NCBI GenBank assembly: GCA_963782475.1
Contig: CAWAJW010000012.1
Span: 1 to 64,000, forward strand
DNA from: CAVQBP01 sp963782475
GTDB taxonomy: Bacteria > Bacteroidota > Ignavibacteria > Ignavibacteriales > Ignavibacteriaceae
Length of the DNA stretch: 64,000 nucleotides
Direction of reading: 5' to 3'
Part shown: positions 8,442-18,247 of the stretch, piece by piece
How the letters are laid out: every line of letters starts with the position of its first letter
How positions within the stretch are numbered: position 1 is the stretch's first letter
Made by a program: the position numbers and the translations under genes
The notes under the pieces: generated by a model
The model's database searches: none
What the model was told of the DNA's origin: nothing
What the model saw: the letters and a program-made list of their open reading frames with translations, nothing else

Positions 8442-9308
8442 ATGAAAAATAATATATCAAATAAAATTAAGCTGGGAATTTTTATTTCATTCGGCATTAT
8501 TGTATTTATTGCGGCAATTTATTTTATAGGTGAGGGGCAGCAATTGTTCAGGCATACCTTTCAGCTAAGCGGAGTGTTTAAAGATGTTGCCGGACTTCAG
8601 GCCGGAAATAATGTACGCTTATCAGGTGTAAATGTCGGAACTGTAAAAAACATCAGTATTGTTAGTGATACTTCGGTTAAAGTAGAAATACTAATTGATG
8701 AAAGTACACGTGAGTTTATAAAGAAAGATGCAGTTGCAATTATTGGTTCGGAAGGGTTAATGGGGAATAAAGTTTTAATTATAAATCCCGGAACAGGCGG
8801 GAAAAAAGGTATAGAAAATGACGATATTATACAAACAATCCAGCCCATTAGTATGGACGATATAATGAAATCACTAAACACAACTATTGAAAATACATCG
8901 CAAATAACAGGTAATTTATCTAAAATCATGAGTAATGTAGAATCAGGTAAAGGAACAATAGGAAGACTGATAATGGATAAATCATGGAGACAAAATTTCG
9001 ATTCTACTTTTACTAATTTGAAAGACGGTTCGGCTGGGTTTAAAACACTTATGGATAAATCGAGTGAATTGGGTGATATTATAACTTCATTAAAAACAAC
9101 TATTAATAATACATCCGCTATCACGAGCGATCTCTCAAAAATTACTTACAGCATACATGCAGGGGATGGAATAATAGGAAGACTATTAATGGATAAATCA
9201 TGGGGGCGCAATTTTGATTCTACCTTTGTTCATATGAAAGAGAGCTCCAATAATTTAAATATACTTATGGAAAAGGCAAGAAGCAGCTGGCTGCTGTGGG
9301 GTTTTTAA
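8442..9308 (+). CDS. mlaD: MCE-domain protein MlaD with duplicated C-terminal module
   Basis: The 288-residue protein has one N-terminal membrane helix (residues about 11-30) and an MCE domain (about 37-120, with GLQAGNNVRLSGVNVGTV). The C-terminal part is a tandem duplication of about 71 residues (148-208 and 219-279), each copy carrying NTSxITxxLSKI and GRLxMDKSWxxNFDSTF. MCE proteins form hexameric rings that bind lipid in the periplasm; the repeats probably extend the ring toward the outer membrane, which is inference. The gene ends with a short hydrophobic WLLWGF tail. It is the last gene of mla and is followed by 306 nt containing regulatory element copy 4. Confidence 0.88.
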   Translation: MKNNISNKIKLGIFISFGIIVFIAAIYFIGEGQQLFRHTFQLSGVFKDVAGLQAGNNVRLSGVNVGTVKNISIVSDTSVKVEILIDESTREFIKKDAVAIIGSEGLMGNKVLIINPGTGGKKGIENDDIIQTIQPISMDDIMKSLNTTIENTSQITGNLSKIMSNVESGKGTIGRLIMDKSWRQNFDSTFTNLKDGSAGFKTLMDKSSELGDIITSLKTTINNTSAITSDLSKITYSIHAGDGIIGRLLMDKSWGRNFDSTFVHMKESSNNLNILMEKARSSWLLWGF

Positions 9309-9432
9309 ATCTTATAAATCTGTAAAAGCCTTTTTAATAAAAAGAAATCATTTTTTAATTGAGCAGAAGTAGATTAATATTTTTTGCTAAATAGTAATTA
9401 TTCGCGATAAGCCTGGAGCCGATTCAAATCCA

Positions 9433-9495
9433 AAAGATGTAGTCACTTTTTCAATCCCTTGGTCTATTGTCCGGTATCTTGTTTCTAAGTAGTAT
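9433..9495 (+). promoter_or_regulatory. Stress element copy 4 with promoter (sensor kinase)
   Basis: AAAGATG 9433-9439, TAGTCAC, then a variant right arm TCAATCCCTTGG (9451-9462), TTGTCC 9467-9472, 17 nt, TAGTAT 9490-9495. The right arm carries a one-base insertion relative to the other copies. The leader to ATG 9615 is about 110 nt. The rest of the 9309-9614 gap is AT-rich with nothing else recognised. Confidence 0.65.
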
Positions 9496-9614
9496 TATAT
9501 AGTACAATTCAACTACTATATACGCATTTACGGTTCATAAAAAAATATTTTTATTTTTGAAAGAAATTTTCGCATAAAAGAAAATTTTTAAAATTGAAAC
9601 AGAATGGAAAAAAG

Positions 9615-11027
9615 ATGGAACATAAAAGAAAAAAAACAATACTTCTAGTAGATGACGATGCAATACCTGCCTTGGCTGATTCTATTAAATTGAAAGATTA
9701 TGGTTATAATGTTATGCAGGTTCCAACCGGGCAAAAAGCGATTAAAGCCGTTGACGATAATAAAAATGAAATTGATCTCATTCTTATGGATATTAATCTC
9801 GGCAATGGAATGGACGGCACCGAAACAGCAAAAATAATACTTAAAGATCATGATATTCCTCTTTTGTTCCATTCAAGCTATACAGACCGTGAAATTGTGG
9901 AGAAAACTGAGCATATAAGTTCCTATGGATATGTTGTTAAGGATGGGATTATTGTTCTTGATGCGTCTATTAAAATGGCATTCAGACTTCATGAAGCATA
10001 TCTGAAATCGGAAAATCAGAAAATTGAAAATGAAGTTAAAAAGCAAGAATTACAAATGTATGAGAAACGATACAGAAAACTTTTTGAATCTGCCAAAGAC
10101 GGAATATTAATCCTTCATGCTGATAACGGGATGATTGTTGATGTTAATCCTTTTTTAATTAAAATGCTGGGATATACTAAAGAGCAGTTCCTTAAAAAAA
10201 ATATCTGGGATATCAGCGCTTTCAAAAATATTGATTATTCAAAGCAATTATATAAAGAATTACAGGAAAAAGACTATGTCCGCTATGAAGATTTACCTCT
10301 GGAAACCTCTGAGGGAAAACAAATACATGTAGAATTTGTCAGTAATGTTTATTTAGTTGATAATGAAAGGGTAATTCAATGCAATGTCCGTGATATAACA
10401 GAGCGAAAGAAATATGAAAAAACACTGACAGATGATATAAATAAAAAAGAAGCTTTGCTTAATGAAATACAGCACCGGATAAAAAACAGCTTCAATATAA
10501 TAACAAGTCTTATTCATCTTAGATCCAGCATAACTCTTTCTGAAGAAACAAAAAATACACTTGAAGAATTAGCCTTAAGAATAAAATCAATTTCAGATTT
10601 ATATTCCTTGTTAAATGAAACCAATTCTTTTTACGAGGTCGATCTCAAAGCATACTGCAATAAAGTAATTGATTCGATGCTTAACCTTTCAAGAAATATT
10701 AAAATAAATAAAGATATTGAAGAGATTGCTGTTCCCACTAAAGATGCAGCTACCTTAGGAATGATCCTTGTTGAACTGTTGTCCAATGCTATTAAATATG
10801 CATTCCCTTACTATGATGGAATTATCAATATAGAATTGAAAAAAGTTAATTCCCAAATAGTATTGATAGTTGAAGATGATGGCATTGGTTTGCTGAATGA
10901 TTTTAATATAACTGAAAGCAAAAGCTTAGGGTTTCATCTTGTAAATTTAATGGTCAGTCAGCTTGATGGTAAAATTGAATTCATTCCGGGAAAAGGAACC
11001 AAAATTATTGTGAGATTCCCTGTGTGA
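9615..11027 (+). CDS. Hybrid receiver-PAS-HisKA_2 histidine kinase
   Basis: The protein has 470 residues. A receiver domain (about 7-125) has the acidic pair VDDDA, phospho-acceptor Asp59 in ILMDINLG and the invariant Lys in VVKDG. A PAS domain (about 150-265) ends in the PAC motif VRDITERKKYE. The kinase core follows with a HisKA_2-type box, LLNEIQHRIKNSFNIITSLI (phospho-His287), and an HATPase_c domain with ELLSNAIKYAF and EDDGIGL. HisKA_2 kinases are soluble sensors often tied to light or general-stress signalling; here no membrane helix is present. I chose ATG 9615 over the TTG at 9594 because it opens the domain normally. Its promoter carries element copy 4, so the kinase may belong to the circuit that controls the regulon. 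Confidence 0.9.
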   Translation: MEHKRKKTILLVDDDAIPALADSIKLKDYGYNVMQVPTGQKAIKAVDDNKNEIDLILMDINLGNGMDGTETAKIILKDHDIPLLFHSSYTDREIVEKTEHISSYGYVVKDGIIVLDASIKMAFRLHEAYLKSENQKIENEVKKQELQMYEKRYRKLFESAKDGILILHADNGMIVDVNPFLIKMLGYTKEQFLKKNIWDISAFKNIDYSKQLYKELQEKDYVRYEDLPLETSEGKQIHVEFVSNVYLVDNERVIQCNVRDITERKKYEKTLTDDINKKEALLNEIQHRIKNSFNIITSLIHLRSSITLSEETKNTLEELALRIKSISDLYSLLNETNSFYEVDLKAYCNKVIDSMLNLSRNIKINKDIEEIAVPTKDAATLGMILVELLSNAIKYAFPYYDGIINIELKKVNSQIVLIVEDDGIGLLNDFNITESKSLGFHLVNLMVSQLDGKIEFIPGKGTKIIVRFPV

Positions 11028-11103
11028 AATATTAAGAGAAAAGATCTGTTTAAATTCAATAATAGATATTTTAACATTGAATCTAAAAGAAAGGACAAAC
11101 GTC

Positions 11104-11253
11104 ATGTTATATACAATTGCAATTGTTCTAATAGTTTTGTGGCTTCTTGGCCTGCTCACCTCCTATACTATGGGCGGTGTTATTCACGTTCTTCTGGTGA
11201 TAGCAATAATAATGATCATATATAACGTCTTTCGTGGACGCCGGGCACTTTAA
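11104..11253 (+). CDS. lmo0937-family small membrane protein
   Basis: The ATG at 11104 follows AGAAAGGACAAACGTC. The 49-residue product MLYTIAIVLIVLWLLGLLTS...GGVIHVLLVIAIIMIIYNVFRGRR matches the lmo0937 family: two helices with a GG turn and a short basic tail. These proteins are stress-induced in several bacteria, with no known mechanism. It starts 76 nt after the kinase stop and may share its transcript. Confidence 0.85.
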   Translation: MLYTIAIVLIVLWLLGLLTSYTMGGVIHVLLVIAIIMIIYNVFRGRRAL

Positions 11254-11374
11254 TTGTTTAGAAGAAAAGGATTGTAATGCTAACCAATTAGTTTTTACAA
11301 AACAAAATAGTGCTTTAGATTAGATCAATCTGAGTTGGAAGTAAATTTGGAAAATTACACAAGGGATTATAGTT

Positions 11375-11872
11375 ATGAAAAAGAAATTCTTATTCGGTAT
11401 TCTTCTGGGATTGATGCTAATTGCGGCGAAACCAACGACGGCTCAGGACCATGGATTTGGGCTGGGAATTATTTTAGGTGAACCTACGGGGTTAAGTGCA
11501 AAACTCTGGACATCAAAGGAAAATGCTTTCGATTTCGGGCTTGGTTTTTCAGTGGGTGGTGATCGTCTCGCATACAAAGGCAACTATGCTAGTGGCAGCC
11601 GCGTGCATTTTCACATGGATTATCTCTGGCACTCATTCAATGCAATAAGCTCAACTGAAAGATTTCCTCTTTATTACGGAATCGGAGGCAGGTTCAATAG
11701 CGGGGGGAATTATGGTGGTTCATTCGGTATACGTGGTGTATTTGGAATAGCCTGGTTTCCCCATTCAACTCCGATTGATATATTTATTGAGTTAGTACCG
11801 GTATTACAGATTACTTCATCCGCTGGACTTGGAATTGACGCCGGGATAGGGATAAGATATTTCTTTGAATAA
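11375..11872 (+). CDS. Secreted beta-barrel-type protein (DUF3996-like)
   Basis: The 165-residue protein has a signal peptide ending TTAQ, then alternating strands (LGIILGEPTGLSAKLW, FPLYYGIGGRFNSGG, GIRGVFGIAWFP) and a C-terminal GIGIRYFFE ending in an aromatic residue. This pattern fits a small outer-membrane barrel or DUF3996-like protein. ATG 11375 follows AAGGGATTATAGTT. No partner genes indicate its role. It sits between the lmo0937-like gene and a 509-nt AT-rich gap. Confidence 0.65.
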   Translation: MKKKFLFGILLGLMLIAAKPTTAQDHGFGLGIILGEPTGLSAKLWTSKENAFDFGLGFSVGGDRLAYKGNYASGSRVHFHMDYLWHSFNAISSTERFPLYYGIGGRFNSGGNYGGSFGIRGVFGIAWFPHSTPIDIFIELVPVLQITSSAGLGIDAGIGIRYFFE

Positions 11873-12119
11873 GGAGAAAATAATCGTGAGTAATTTACTT
11901 TAAGTTGTGGACGATCTATATGTATAGGCTTTGAAAAAATAATCTGAAAATAGTTGAATATGATAAAAGCTAATTTAAAAAAAAGATTGAAGATGAGATT
12001 TAAAATTATAAATGGATAGATGTTTTTACCAGAATAATTCATGTTTCAATAATATATATACAATCAAAAAATTACCTTCTCAATAAGACAAAATTCAAAA
12101 TTGATTTATTGCACATCTG
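11873..12119. other. AT-rich intergenic stretch
   Basis: I see no ORF with a ribosome site, hairpin or repeat here. The remainder of the gap to 12381 holds element copy 5 and the first copy of a 69-bp repeat. Confidence 0.5.
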
Positions 12120-12179
12120 AAAGGATTAGTCCTCTTTTCATCCTTTTGGACGATGAATTAAGATTACCCTTTTTATAAC
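12120..12179 (+). promoter_or_regulatory. Stress element copy 5
   Basis: AAAGGATT at 12120-12127 and CATCCTTTTG at 12139-12148 form a perfect inverted repeat (AAAGGAT/ATCCTTT), a matched change relative to the AAAGATG/CATCCC copies. A -10-like TATAAC lies at 12174-12179, but the -35 is poor and the spacing does not match the other copies. The next gene starts at 12382. Confidence 0.55.
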
Positions 12180-12215
12180 TTCATATTAATCATTAGAATA
12201 ATACGCTATATAAGT

Positions 12216-12284
12216 GTAAGTCACCAGGCGCAAGCATAAGTAAATTGATTTCTAAGTTTAGGTGTAAAATCGAAAAATAAGATA
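12216..12284 (+). repeat. 69-bp leader repeat, copy A
   Basis: Begins GTAAGTCACCAGGCGCAAGC and is similar throughout to copy B at 12846-12914. It lies 97 nt before the ORF at 12382 and, if the TATAAC at 12174 is the -10, inside that gene's 5' leader. The most constant part is AAGTCAC-A/C-AGGCGCAAGCATAA. Confidence 0.6.
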
Positions 12285-12381
12285 GGTAGAATTTCGAACC
12301 TATAACGAAAATTTAATTTACAATGATTAATCTCGTATTGTAAATGAACAAAAATAATATTTCTATTCCCAAATTATTAGT

Positions 12382-12798
12382 ATGAATTCTTTTGTAAAAG
12401 CAGGTTCAAAGTTTTTTGCAGCAATAGCGTGTTTTTTTATATTCGTGTTATTTGTTGACCAGGCTAATCTGCTCAATATCATTTGGAAAAACAGCAGCAG
12501 AATAGACTTTGTTCATCCTGAAGAAATTGAAAATTGCAATTGTCAAACTGCCCTTCTACTTGATAGGAACGATTTTTATAATAATAAAATATCTGCAAAA
12601 ACAAATACAAATTTACCTCTCAATTATTTCTCATTACTCAAATTAATTATCACCGATGAGGACAGCCCTTCAATCGAAATTATCAACATTGAAGTAATTG
12701 ATGTAAAACAGTTTTATAAATTTGAAGATACTGCTAATTATTCTTTCACTGAAAACGCCATCGCAATTTACCTTCGAAACAACTCTCTTCTAATTTAA
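12382..12798 (+). CDS. Hypothetical single-helix membrane protein
   Basis: The protein has 138 residues: an N-terminal hydrophobic segment (about 10-32, FFAAIACFFIFVLFVDQA), then a polar region rich in Asn, Asp and Ile with two close Cys in NCNCQTA. No family is recognised. No clear ribosome site precedes ATG 12382, which is normal for AT-rich genes of this phylum. It shares a 69-bp leader repeat with the next gene and has element copy 5 upstream, so its expression is probably tied to the stress circuit. Confidence 0.55.
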   Translation: MNSFVKAGSKFFAAIACFFIFVLFVDQANLLNIIWKNSSRIDFVHPEEIENCNCQTALLLDRNDFYNNKISAKTNTNLPLNYFSLLKLIITDEDSPSIEIINIEVIDVKQFYKFEDTANYSFTENAIAIYLRNNSLLI

Positions 12799-12845
12799 GA
12801 TTCACTTCTTACTCATCTTTCTTTATTATTTTTTTATATATATAC

Positions 12846-12914
12846 GTAAGTCACAAGGCGCAAGCATAAAATATTTGAGTTTTAAGTTCAATTGTAAAAT
12901 CCAGAAATAAAATA
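12846..12914 (+). repeat. 69-bp leader repeat, copy B
   Basis: Begins GTAAGTCACAAGGCGCAAGC and matches copy A at 12216-12284 in the same orientation. It lies 60 nt before the small membrane gene at 12975 and just after a TATATATA run. Confidence 0.6.
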
Positions 12915-12974
12915 CAAGAAGAATTACGATAGTAAAATAAAATTTAACACATAGCATTTAAGTAGGTAAAACAT

Positions 12975-13193
12975 ATGAATAAGACAAACAAAAGATTCCT
13001 AATTATTGTGTTTATAGTGGTAGTGCTGCTTTTTTTATTCTTCGGCAGCGGTGAAATGATGAATGGCGGTATAAGTGGAAGGATGAATGAAAATGGTTGG
13101 TTAGGCGTTAATAGCTGGTGGTGGTTCTCCGCTATCGTTTTACTCGTTTTTGGAGTCTCTTTCGTTTGGCTGTTTTATAGAAAGAAAAATTAA
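12975..13193 (+). CDS. Small two-helix membrane protein with MNGG motif
   Basis: The 72-residue protein has a first helix (about 8-23, FLIIVFIVVVLLFLFF), a loop with GEMMNGGISGRMNENGWLG, a second helix (WWFSAIVLLVFGVSFVWLF) and a basic tail YRKKN. It is the intact paralogue of the interrupted gene at 2863. Function unknown; the short loop between the helices is the conserved part. A 69-bp repeat shared with the preceding gene's leader lies upstream. Confidence 0.7.
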   Translation: MNKTNKRFLIIVFIVVVLLFLFFGSGEMMNGGISGRMNENGWLGVNSWWWFSAIVLLVFGVSFVWLFYRKKN

Positions 13194-13331
13194 CCAATTG
13201 AATATTTATCGTAACAATTATCACCTGGAACGAAGATCAAAAACAATAAAAAATTACTTACGGTGATAACCTCTTTGATCAGCCATAGCTGACAAGTAAA
13301 TCAAAAGATAAGTTTAATAAAAGGAAGAAAA

Positions 13332-15012
13332 ATGGAAATAAACATTCATGCCGGGAAACCAGCCGAACCAGAGATGCTGGTTGACGTACCCAAACTTGTC
13401 ACTGCTTACTATACCGAATCACCTGATCCTTCAGTGCCGGCTCAGCGGGTCATGTTCGGCACTTCAGGGCATCGCGGCTCATCATTCGATAACGCATTTA
13501 ACGAACGGCATATTCTCGCCATCACTCAAGCTATTTGTCTCTATCGCATCCACCAAAAAATTGATGGACCTTTGTTTCTTGGCATGGACACTCATGCGCT
13601 TTCCGTACCGGCTCTTGCAACTGCATTAGAAGTGCTGGCGGCAAACGGGGTGGATGTGATGATTGCGGAGAAAGATGAGTATACCCCAACCCCCGTTATT
13701 TCACATGCTATTATTACATATAACCGGGGACGCAAGACAGGATTTGCCGACGGTATAGTGATTACTCCCTCGCATAATCCGCCTCATGATGGAGGGTTCA
13801 AATATAATCCCCCAAATGGCGGTCCGGCAGATAATGCCGTAACAGATTGGATAGAGGCTAAAGCAAACGAATTTCTCGAAAATGGCCTTAAAGATGTAAA
13901 AAGAATTCCTTTTGAAAAGGCTCTTCATGCTGGTACGATGCACAGGCATAATTATCTGGATGCTTATGTGAGTGATCTCGGCAATGTAATAGATATGAAC
14001 ATCATTCATAATGCTAAGATTAGTATTGGAGTAGACCCGCTCGGCGGTGCCGGTGTCCACTACTGGGAGCCGATTGCTGAGCGATACGGATTGAATCTTA
14101 CTGTTGTTAACAAGGCAGTCGATCCAACTTTTCGTTTCATGACAGTGGATTGGGACGGCCAGATACGTATGGATCCATCTTCGCCTTATGCAATGCAAAG
14201 TTTAATTGATTTAAAAGATCGCTTCGATATTGCCTTTGCCTGCGACACCGACCATGACCGCCACGGAATTGTCACCAGGAGTACAGGACTGCTTTCACCC
14301 AATCACTACCTTTCAGTCGCTATCTTCTATCTTTTTAAACACCGGTCTAAGTGGCCCATGGAAGCAGCGGTCGGAAAAACAGTGGTGAGCAGCCAGATGA
14401 TTGATCGCATCACTGCCAAACTTGGCCGGAAGCTTTACGAAGTGCCGGTCGGTTTCAAGTGGTTCGTTGATGGATTGCTAAATGGATCACTTGGCTTCGC
14501 TGGAGAAGAAAGTGCTGGCGCCTCCTTTGCCCGTCTGGACGGTACAGTCTGGACGACGGACAAAGATGGAATTATCCCGGCTTTACTTGCAGCGGAAATA
14601 ACGGCAATAATGGGTCGCGATCCCGGCCAGTTATATAATGAGCTTACGCGTGATTTCGGAGAACCTTTTTACGACCGCATTGAGGCACCCGCCACCCCGG
14701 ATCAAAAGGAATCGTTGGCAAAAATCTCCCCCCGGCAGGTTAAGCAAACCGGACTTGGCTGGCGAAGAAATCCAGACAATCCTGTCCCACGCACCGGGCA
14801 ACGCCGCACCTATAGAGGGATTAAAAATAATTGCAAAAAGCGGATGGTTCGCCGCTCGTCCTTCCGGAACTGAAAACATCTATAAAATTTATGGAGAGAG
14901 CTTCCGGGGAGCTGATCATTTGCATAGCATCCTGGAAGAAGCACAGATAATTGTTAACGATGCCATAGGAGTTGGACAGAATCCTGAAATGACGTTAAAA
15001 ACAAAACATTAA
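13332..15012 (+). pseudogene. pgm: Phosphoglucomutase, one frameshift near the 3' end
   Basis: Converts glucose 1-phosphate to glucose 6-phosphate and back. The sequence carries the phospho-Ser loop TPSHNPP, the metal loop DTDHDRHG, the FAGEESAGASF sugar loop and the phosphate-binding RPSGTENIYKIY motif of alpha-D-phosphohexomutases. The first frame (13332-14873) runs into ISPRQVKQ and out of family. The correct continuation GRLSKPDLAGEE is in the next frame to 15012. The break is at a run of six C (14728-14733), where five would restore the frame. A ribosome site AAGGAAGAAAA precedes the ATG. It starts the large metabolic block; the HEAT-repeat gene follows after 9 nt. It may be intact if the C-run is a sequencing error. 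Confidence 0.9.
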
Positions 15013-15021
15013 GGAGAAAGC

Positions 15022-15555
15022 ATGAGCAAATCGACAAGTATAAGCAAACAAAATTGGACTGTCACAAATATAGAAGCCTTAATGGAAATGCTGGCAGGCA
15101 AGGAGGGTATGATGCGCAAAAAAGCAAGGGAATCATTAATAGCTGTGGGAAGACCCGCTGTCCCTTCCTTAACCCGTGTCTTACGGAATTCCAAGTTAGA
15201 TCACCTTCGTTGGGAAGCAGCTAAGTCTCTCTGTTCTATCAACGATAAAAGAGCAATACCATCTCTGGTGAAAGCGCTCGAAGACAGTGACCATGATGTG
15301 GCATGGTTGGCTGCTGTAGCATTGAAAAAATATAAAAAAGCTGCCTGGCCGCAACTATTAAAAACGCTGATTGAAAGTAAACCGGATTCTATTTTATTGC
15401 GCCAAGGAGCGCACCATGTATTACGGAACCAGAGAGCGGATGGATTCAATGAATTACTTACAACTCTAACGAAGTCTTTAGAACCCGGCGCCGTTCAGGA
15501 ATCAACAGCAGTAGCCGCATATAACATCCTCAAACAAATTAAGGTAAAATTATAA
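15022..15555 (+). CDS. HEAT-repeat protein
   Basis: The 177-residue all-helical protein has at least three HEAT/PBS-lyase-type repeats: ARESLIAVGRPAVPSLTRVL, then RWEAAKSLCSINDKRAIPSL, then VAWLAAVALKKYKKAAWPQL. Such repeats form a curved scaffold for protein binding; no catalytic motif is present. ATG 15022 follows AAGGAGAAAGC. It is wedged between pgm and the glycogen phosphorylase with short spacers, so it is likely co-transcribed and may act on one of these enzymes, which is inference. Confidence 0.85.
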   Translation: MSKSTSISKQNWTVTNIEALMEMLAGKEGMMRKKARESLIAVGRPAVPSLTRVLRNSKLDHLRWEAAKSLCSINDKRAIPSLVKALEDSDHDVAWLAAVALKKYKKAAWPQLLKTLIESKPDSILLRQGAHHVLRNQRADGFNELLTTLTKSLEPGAVQESTAVAAYNILKQIKVKL

Positions 15556-15612
15556 AATTAATTCATAGACCGAGCCTGAAATGCCGGTTAAAGATAAATA
15601 TTAGGAGAATCC

Positions 15613-18156
15613 ATGAACAAACAAACAAAGTTGAATAAACTGTACCCTTATATGCCAACGGAAGTTGATGGATTTGATTCTCTTGCCGAACTTGCACTAG
15701 ACATGCGTTGGTCGTGGAGTCACTACGCCGACGAAGTATGGCGAAAGCTGGATCCCGAACTGTGGGACTTTACTCAAAATCCATGGGTAGTACTTCAGAC
15801 TGTCTCGCGGGAAAAGCTTGAGCGCAAGTTAGCAGATCCGTTGTTTCGTGGGGAAGTAAATAACCTCATCAAAATAAAGAATCAGTCCACGGAATTAGAG
15901 GCGTGGTTTCAAAAAAATCATCCGCAAACTCCTTTGACCTGTATCGCTTATTTTAGTATGGAATTCATGTTGAGTGAGGCGCTGCCGATATATTCAGGCG
16001 GTCTCGGCAATGTTGCCGGCGACCAGCTTAAAGCCGCCAGCGATTTGGGCGTGCCAGTGGTCGGCGTGGGTCTGCTCTACCAGCAGGGCTATTTTCGCCA
16101 GGTGATTGATAAAGATGGAGCACAGCAAGCTCTGTTTCCATATAACGATCCGGGGCAATTGCCAATCACACCTCTTCGAAAACCGAACGGGGATTGGCTC
16201 CGGCTGGAAATTACGCTTCCCGGTTATTCGGTTTGGCTGCGTACATGGCAGGTTCAGGTGGGCAGAGTTAAACTTTACTTACTGGACTCCAATGATGCTG
16301 CAAACTTTCCGGCTCATAGAGGAATTACAAGCGAGCTTTACGGAGGCGGACCGGAACTGCGGCTTAAACAAGAAATCATACTCGGTATTGGAGGATGGCG
16401 GCTGCTCGCCGCACTTGATATCCATCCGGAGGTTTGCCACTTAAACGAAGGGCATGCCGCCTTTGCTGTGCTGGAACGCGCAAGAAATTTCATGGAAGAA
16501 ACTGGACAATCTTTTGAAGCTGCACTGTATGTCACTAGAGCCGGAAACCTTTTCACAAGCCATACAGCTGTGGCAGCCGGCTTTGACCGTTTCCAACCGG
16601 CTCTTATCCAACAATATTTAGGTGGTTATGCCGAGCAGAAACTCGGAATAACACTTAACGATTTGCTCGCACTCGGCCGCCGGAATCCGGAGGACTCATC
16701 TGAAAGTTTCAACATGGCCTATCTTGCAGTCCGTGGAAGCGGGGCTGTTAATGGAGTAAGCCGATTGCATGGTAAAGTCAGTCGCCACCTTTTTGAACCT
16801 CTCTTTCCGCGATGGCCGACAGACGAAGTGCCTGTCGGACATGTGACTAATGGAGTACATATGCCTACCTGGGATTCGGCAGCAGCCGATGAACTCTGGA
16901 CTGAAGCTTGCGGAAAAGATCGCTGGCTGGGAACAACGGAAACTCTGGATGAGAATATTCGCCGCATCCCCGACGAAAAGCTTTGGCAATTTCGTACAGT
17001 GGCTCTTAAGGCTCTAGTTGAATATGCTCGTGAAAGGCTGTCCAGGCAACTGGCTGAAGCAGGTGCATCGCCCGAAATGTTTAACGATACAAAATATTTG
17101 TTTGATCCAAACTCATTAACGCTTGGATTTGCACGCCGCTTCGCCACCTACAAAAGGCCTAATCTGCTGTTGCATGATCCGCAGCGGCTGCTTAGCATAT
17201 TATCCAACACTGAACATCCTGTTCAACTTATTATCGCCGGTAAAGCCCATCCGGAAGACCTTGCCGGACAGAAATTGATTCAGGAATGGGTACGATTTAT
17301 CCGGCAACCCGAGGTACGTCGACATGCGATTTTCCTTAGCGACTACGATATGCATTTAACCGGGCATCTTGTGCAGGGTGTGGACGTCTGGATTAATACA
17401 CCGAGGCGCCCATGGGAAGCAAGCGGAACCAGCGGTATGAAGGTACTCGTCAACGGCGGATTAAATCTGTCGGAGCTGGACGGCTGGTGGGCAGAAGCAT
17501 ACATACCGGAAGTCGGATGGGCCCTTGGAGACGGAAAGGAACATGGCGATGATCCTGCATGGGACACTGAAGAAGCAAATGCACTTTACAATCTGCTTGA
17601 AAATGAGTTAATCCCTGAGTTTTATAACCGTGATGAGAAGGGTATTCCCAAATCATGGGTAGCTCGTATTCGTGAAAGCATGGCGATGCTGACGCCTCGA
17701 TTTTCAGCCAACCGCACTGTGCAGGAATACACCGAGCAGCATTATATTCCTGCTGCGGCATCCTATCGTGTTCGTGCTTCCGATAAAGGTTCCCTGGGCA
17801 AAAAGCTGGTTAATTGGCAGCATACTATTGAACAGAAATGGGCTGAAGTGCATTTCGATGAAATAAAGGTTGAGACCAACAGACAGATGCATGTATTTGA
17901 AGTTAAAGTCCATCTCAACGACATCGATCCAAATGCAGTTCGAGTAGAGCTTTATGCTGATGGTATAAATGGCGGTAGCCCGGTAAAGGTTGAAATGAAG
18001 CTCATTAGTCAATTGACAGACAAAACAAACCGCTATGTCTATGGCACACAGGTATCGGTAAACCGGCCTGCGGCAGACTATACGGCAAGATTGACACCTC
18101 ACTACGAAGGCGTTGCTATCCCGCTGGAAGCTGCACAAATCCTATGGCAGCGATGA
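15613..18156 (+). CDS. glgP: Alpha-glucan (glycogen) phosphorylase
   Basis: The 847-residue GT35 enzyme releases glucose 1-phosphate from glycogen or maltodextrin. The N-terminal part (residues about 10-110, LDMRWSWSHYADEVWRKLDP) is the DUF3417 domain of the bacterial/archaeal alpha-glucan phosphorylase subfamily. The catalytic core includes AYFSMEFMLSEALPIYSGGLG, HLNEGHAAFAVLE, RFATYKRPNLLL and GTSGMKVLVNGG, where Lys610 should carry pyridoxal phosphate. The C-terminal 120 residues form a beta-rich tail. ATG 15613 follows TTAGGAGAATCC. With the upstream pgm it yields glucose 6-phosphate for the phosphoketolase branch encoded later in the block. Confidence 0.95.
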   Translation: MNKQTKLNKLYPYMPTEVDGFDSLAELALDMRWSWSHYADEVWRKLDPELWDFTQNPWVVLQTVSREKLERKLADPLFRGEVNNLIKIKNQSTELEAWFQKNHPQTPLTCIAYFSMEFMLSEALPIYSGGLGNVAGDQLKAASDLGVPVVGVGLLYQQGYFRQVIDKDGAQQALFPYNDPGQLPITPLRKPNGDWLRLEITLPGYSVWLRTWQVQVGRVKLYLLDSNDAANFPAHRGITSELYGGGPELRLKQEIILGIGGWRLLAALDIHPEVCHLNEGHAAFAVLERARNFMEETGQSFEAALYVTRAGNLFTSHTAVAAGFDRFQPALIQQYLGGYAEQKLGITLNDLLALGRRNPEDSSESFNMAYLAVRGSGAVNGVSRLHGKVSRHLFEPLFPRWPTDEVPVGHVTNGVHMPTWDSAAADELWTEACGKDRWLGTTETLDENIRRIPDEKLWQFRTVALKALVEYARERLSRQLAEAGASPEMFNDTKYLFDPNSLTLGFARRFATYKRPNLLLHDPQRLLSILSNTEHPVQLIIAGKAHPEDLAGQKLIQEWVRFIRQPEVRRHAIFLSDYDMHLTGHLVQGVDVWINTPRRPWEASGTSGMKVLVNGGLNLSELDGWWAEAYIPEVGWALGDGKEHGDDPAWDTEEANALYNLLENELIPEFYNRDEKGIPKSWVARIRESMAMLTPRFSANRTVQEYTEQHYIPAAASYRVRASDKGSLGKKLVNWQHTIEQKWAEVHFDEIKVETNRQMHVFEVKVHLNDIDPNAVRVELYADGINGGSPVKVEMKLISQLTDKTNRYVYGTQVSVNRPAADYTARLTPHYEGVAIPLEAAQILWQR

Positions 18157-18247
18157 AAAATTTTTAATTATTATGGAGAATTGATAAGTAAGTCCAAGCA
18201 AAATAAATAACAGTAGTTAAATTCGTGAAATTATAGAGGTAATCAAA

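Noticed and set aside
12216..12284. Known riboswitch (c-di-GMP or similar) in the leader repeat
   Set aside because: The GGCGCAAGC core lacks the conserved helices of any riboswitch class I can recall; left as an unassigned repeat.
13200..13331. FNR-type box before pgm (TTTGATCAGCC)
   Set aside because: Only one half-site fits; the other half TTGAT/ATCAA with 4-nt spacing is absent.
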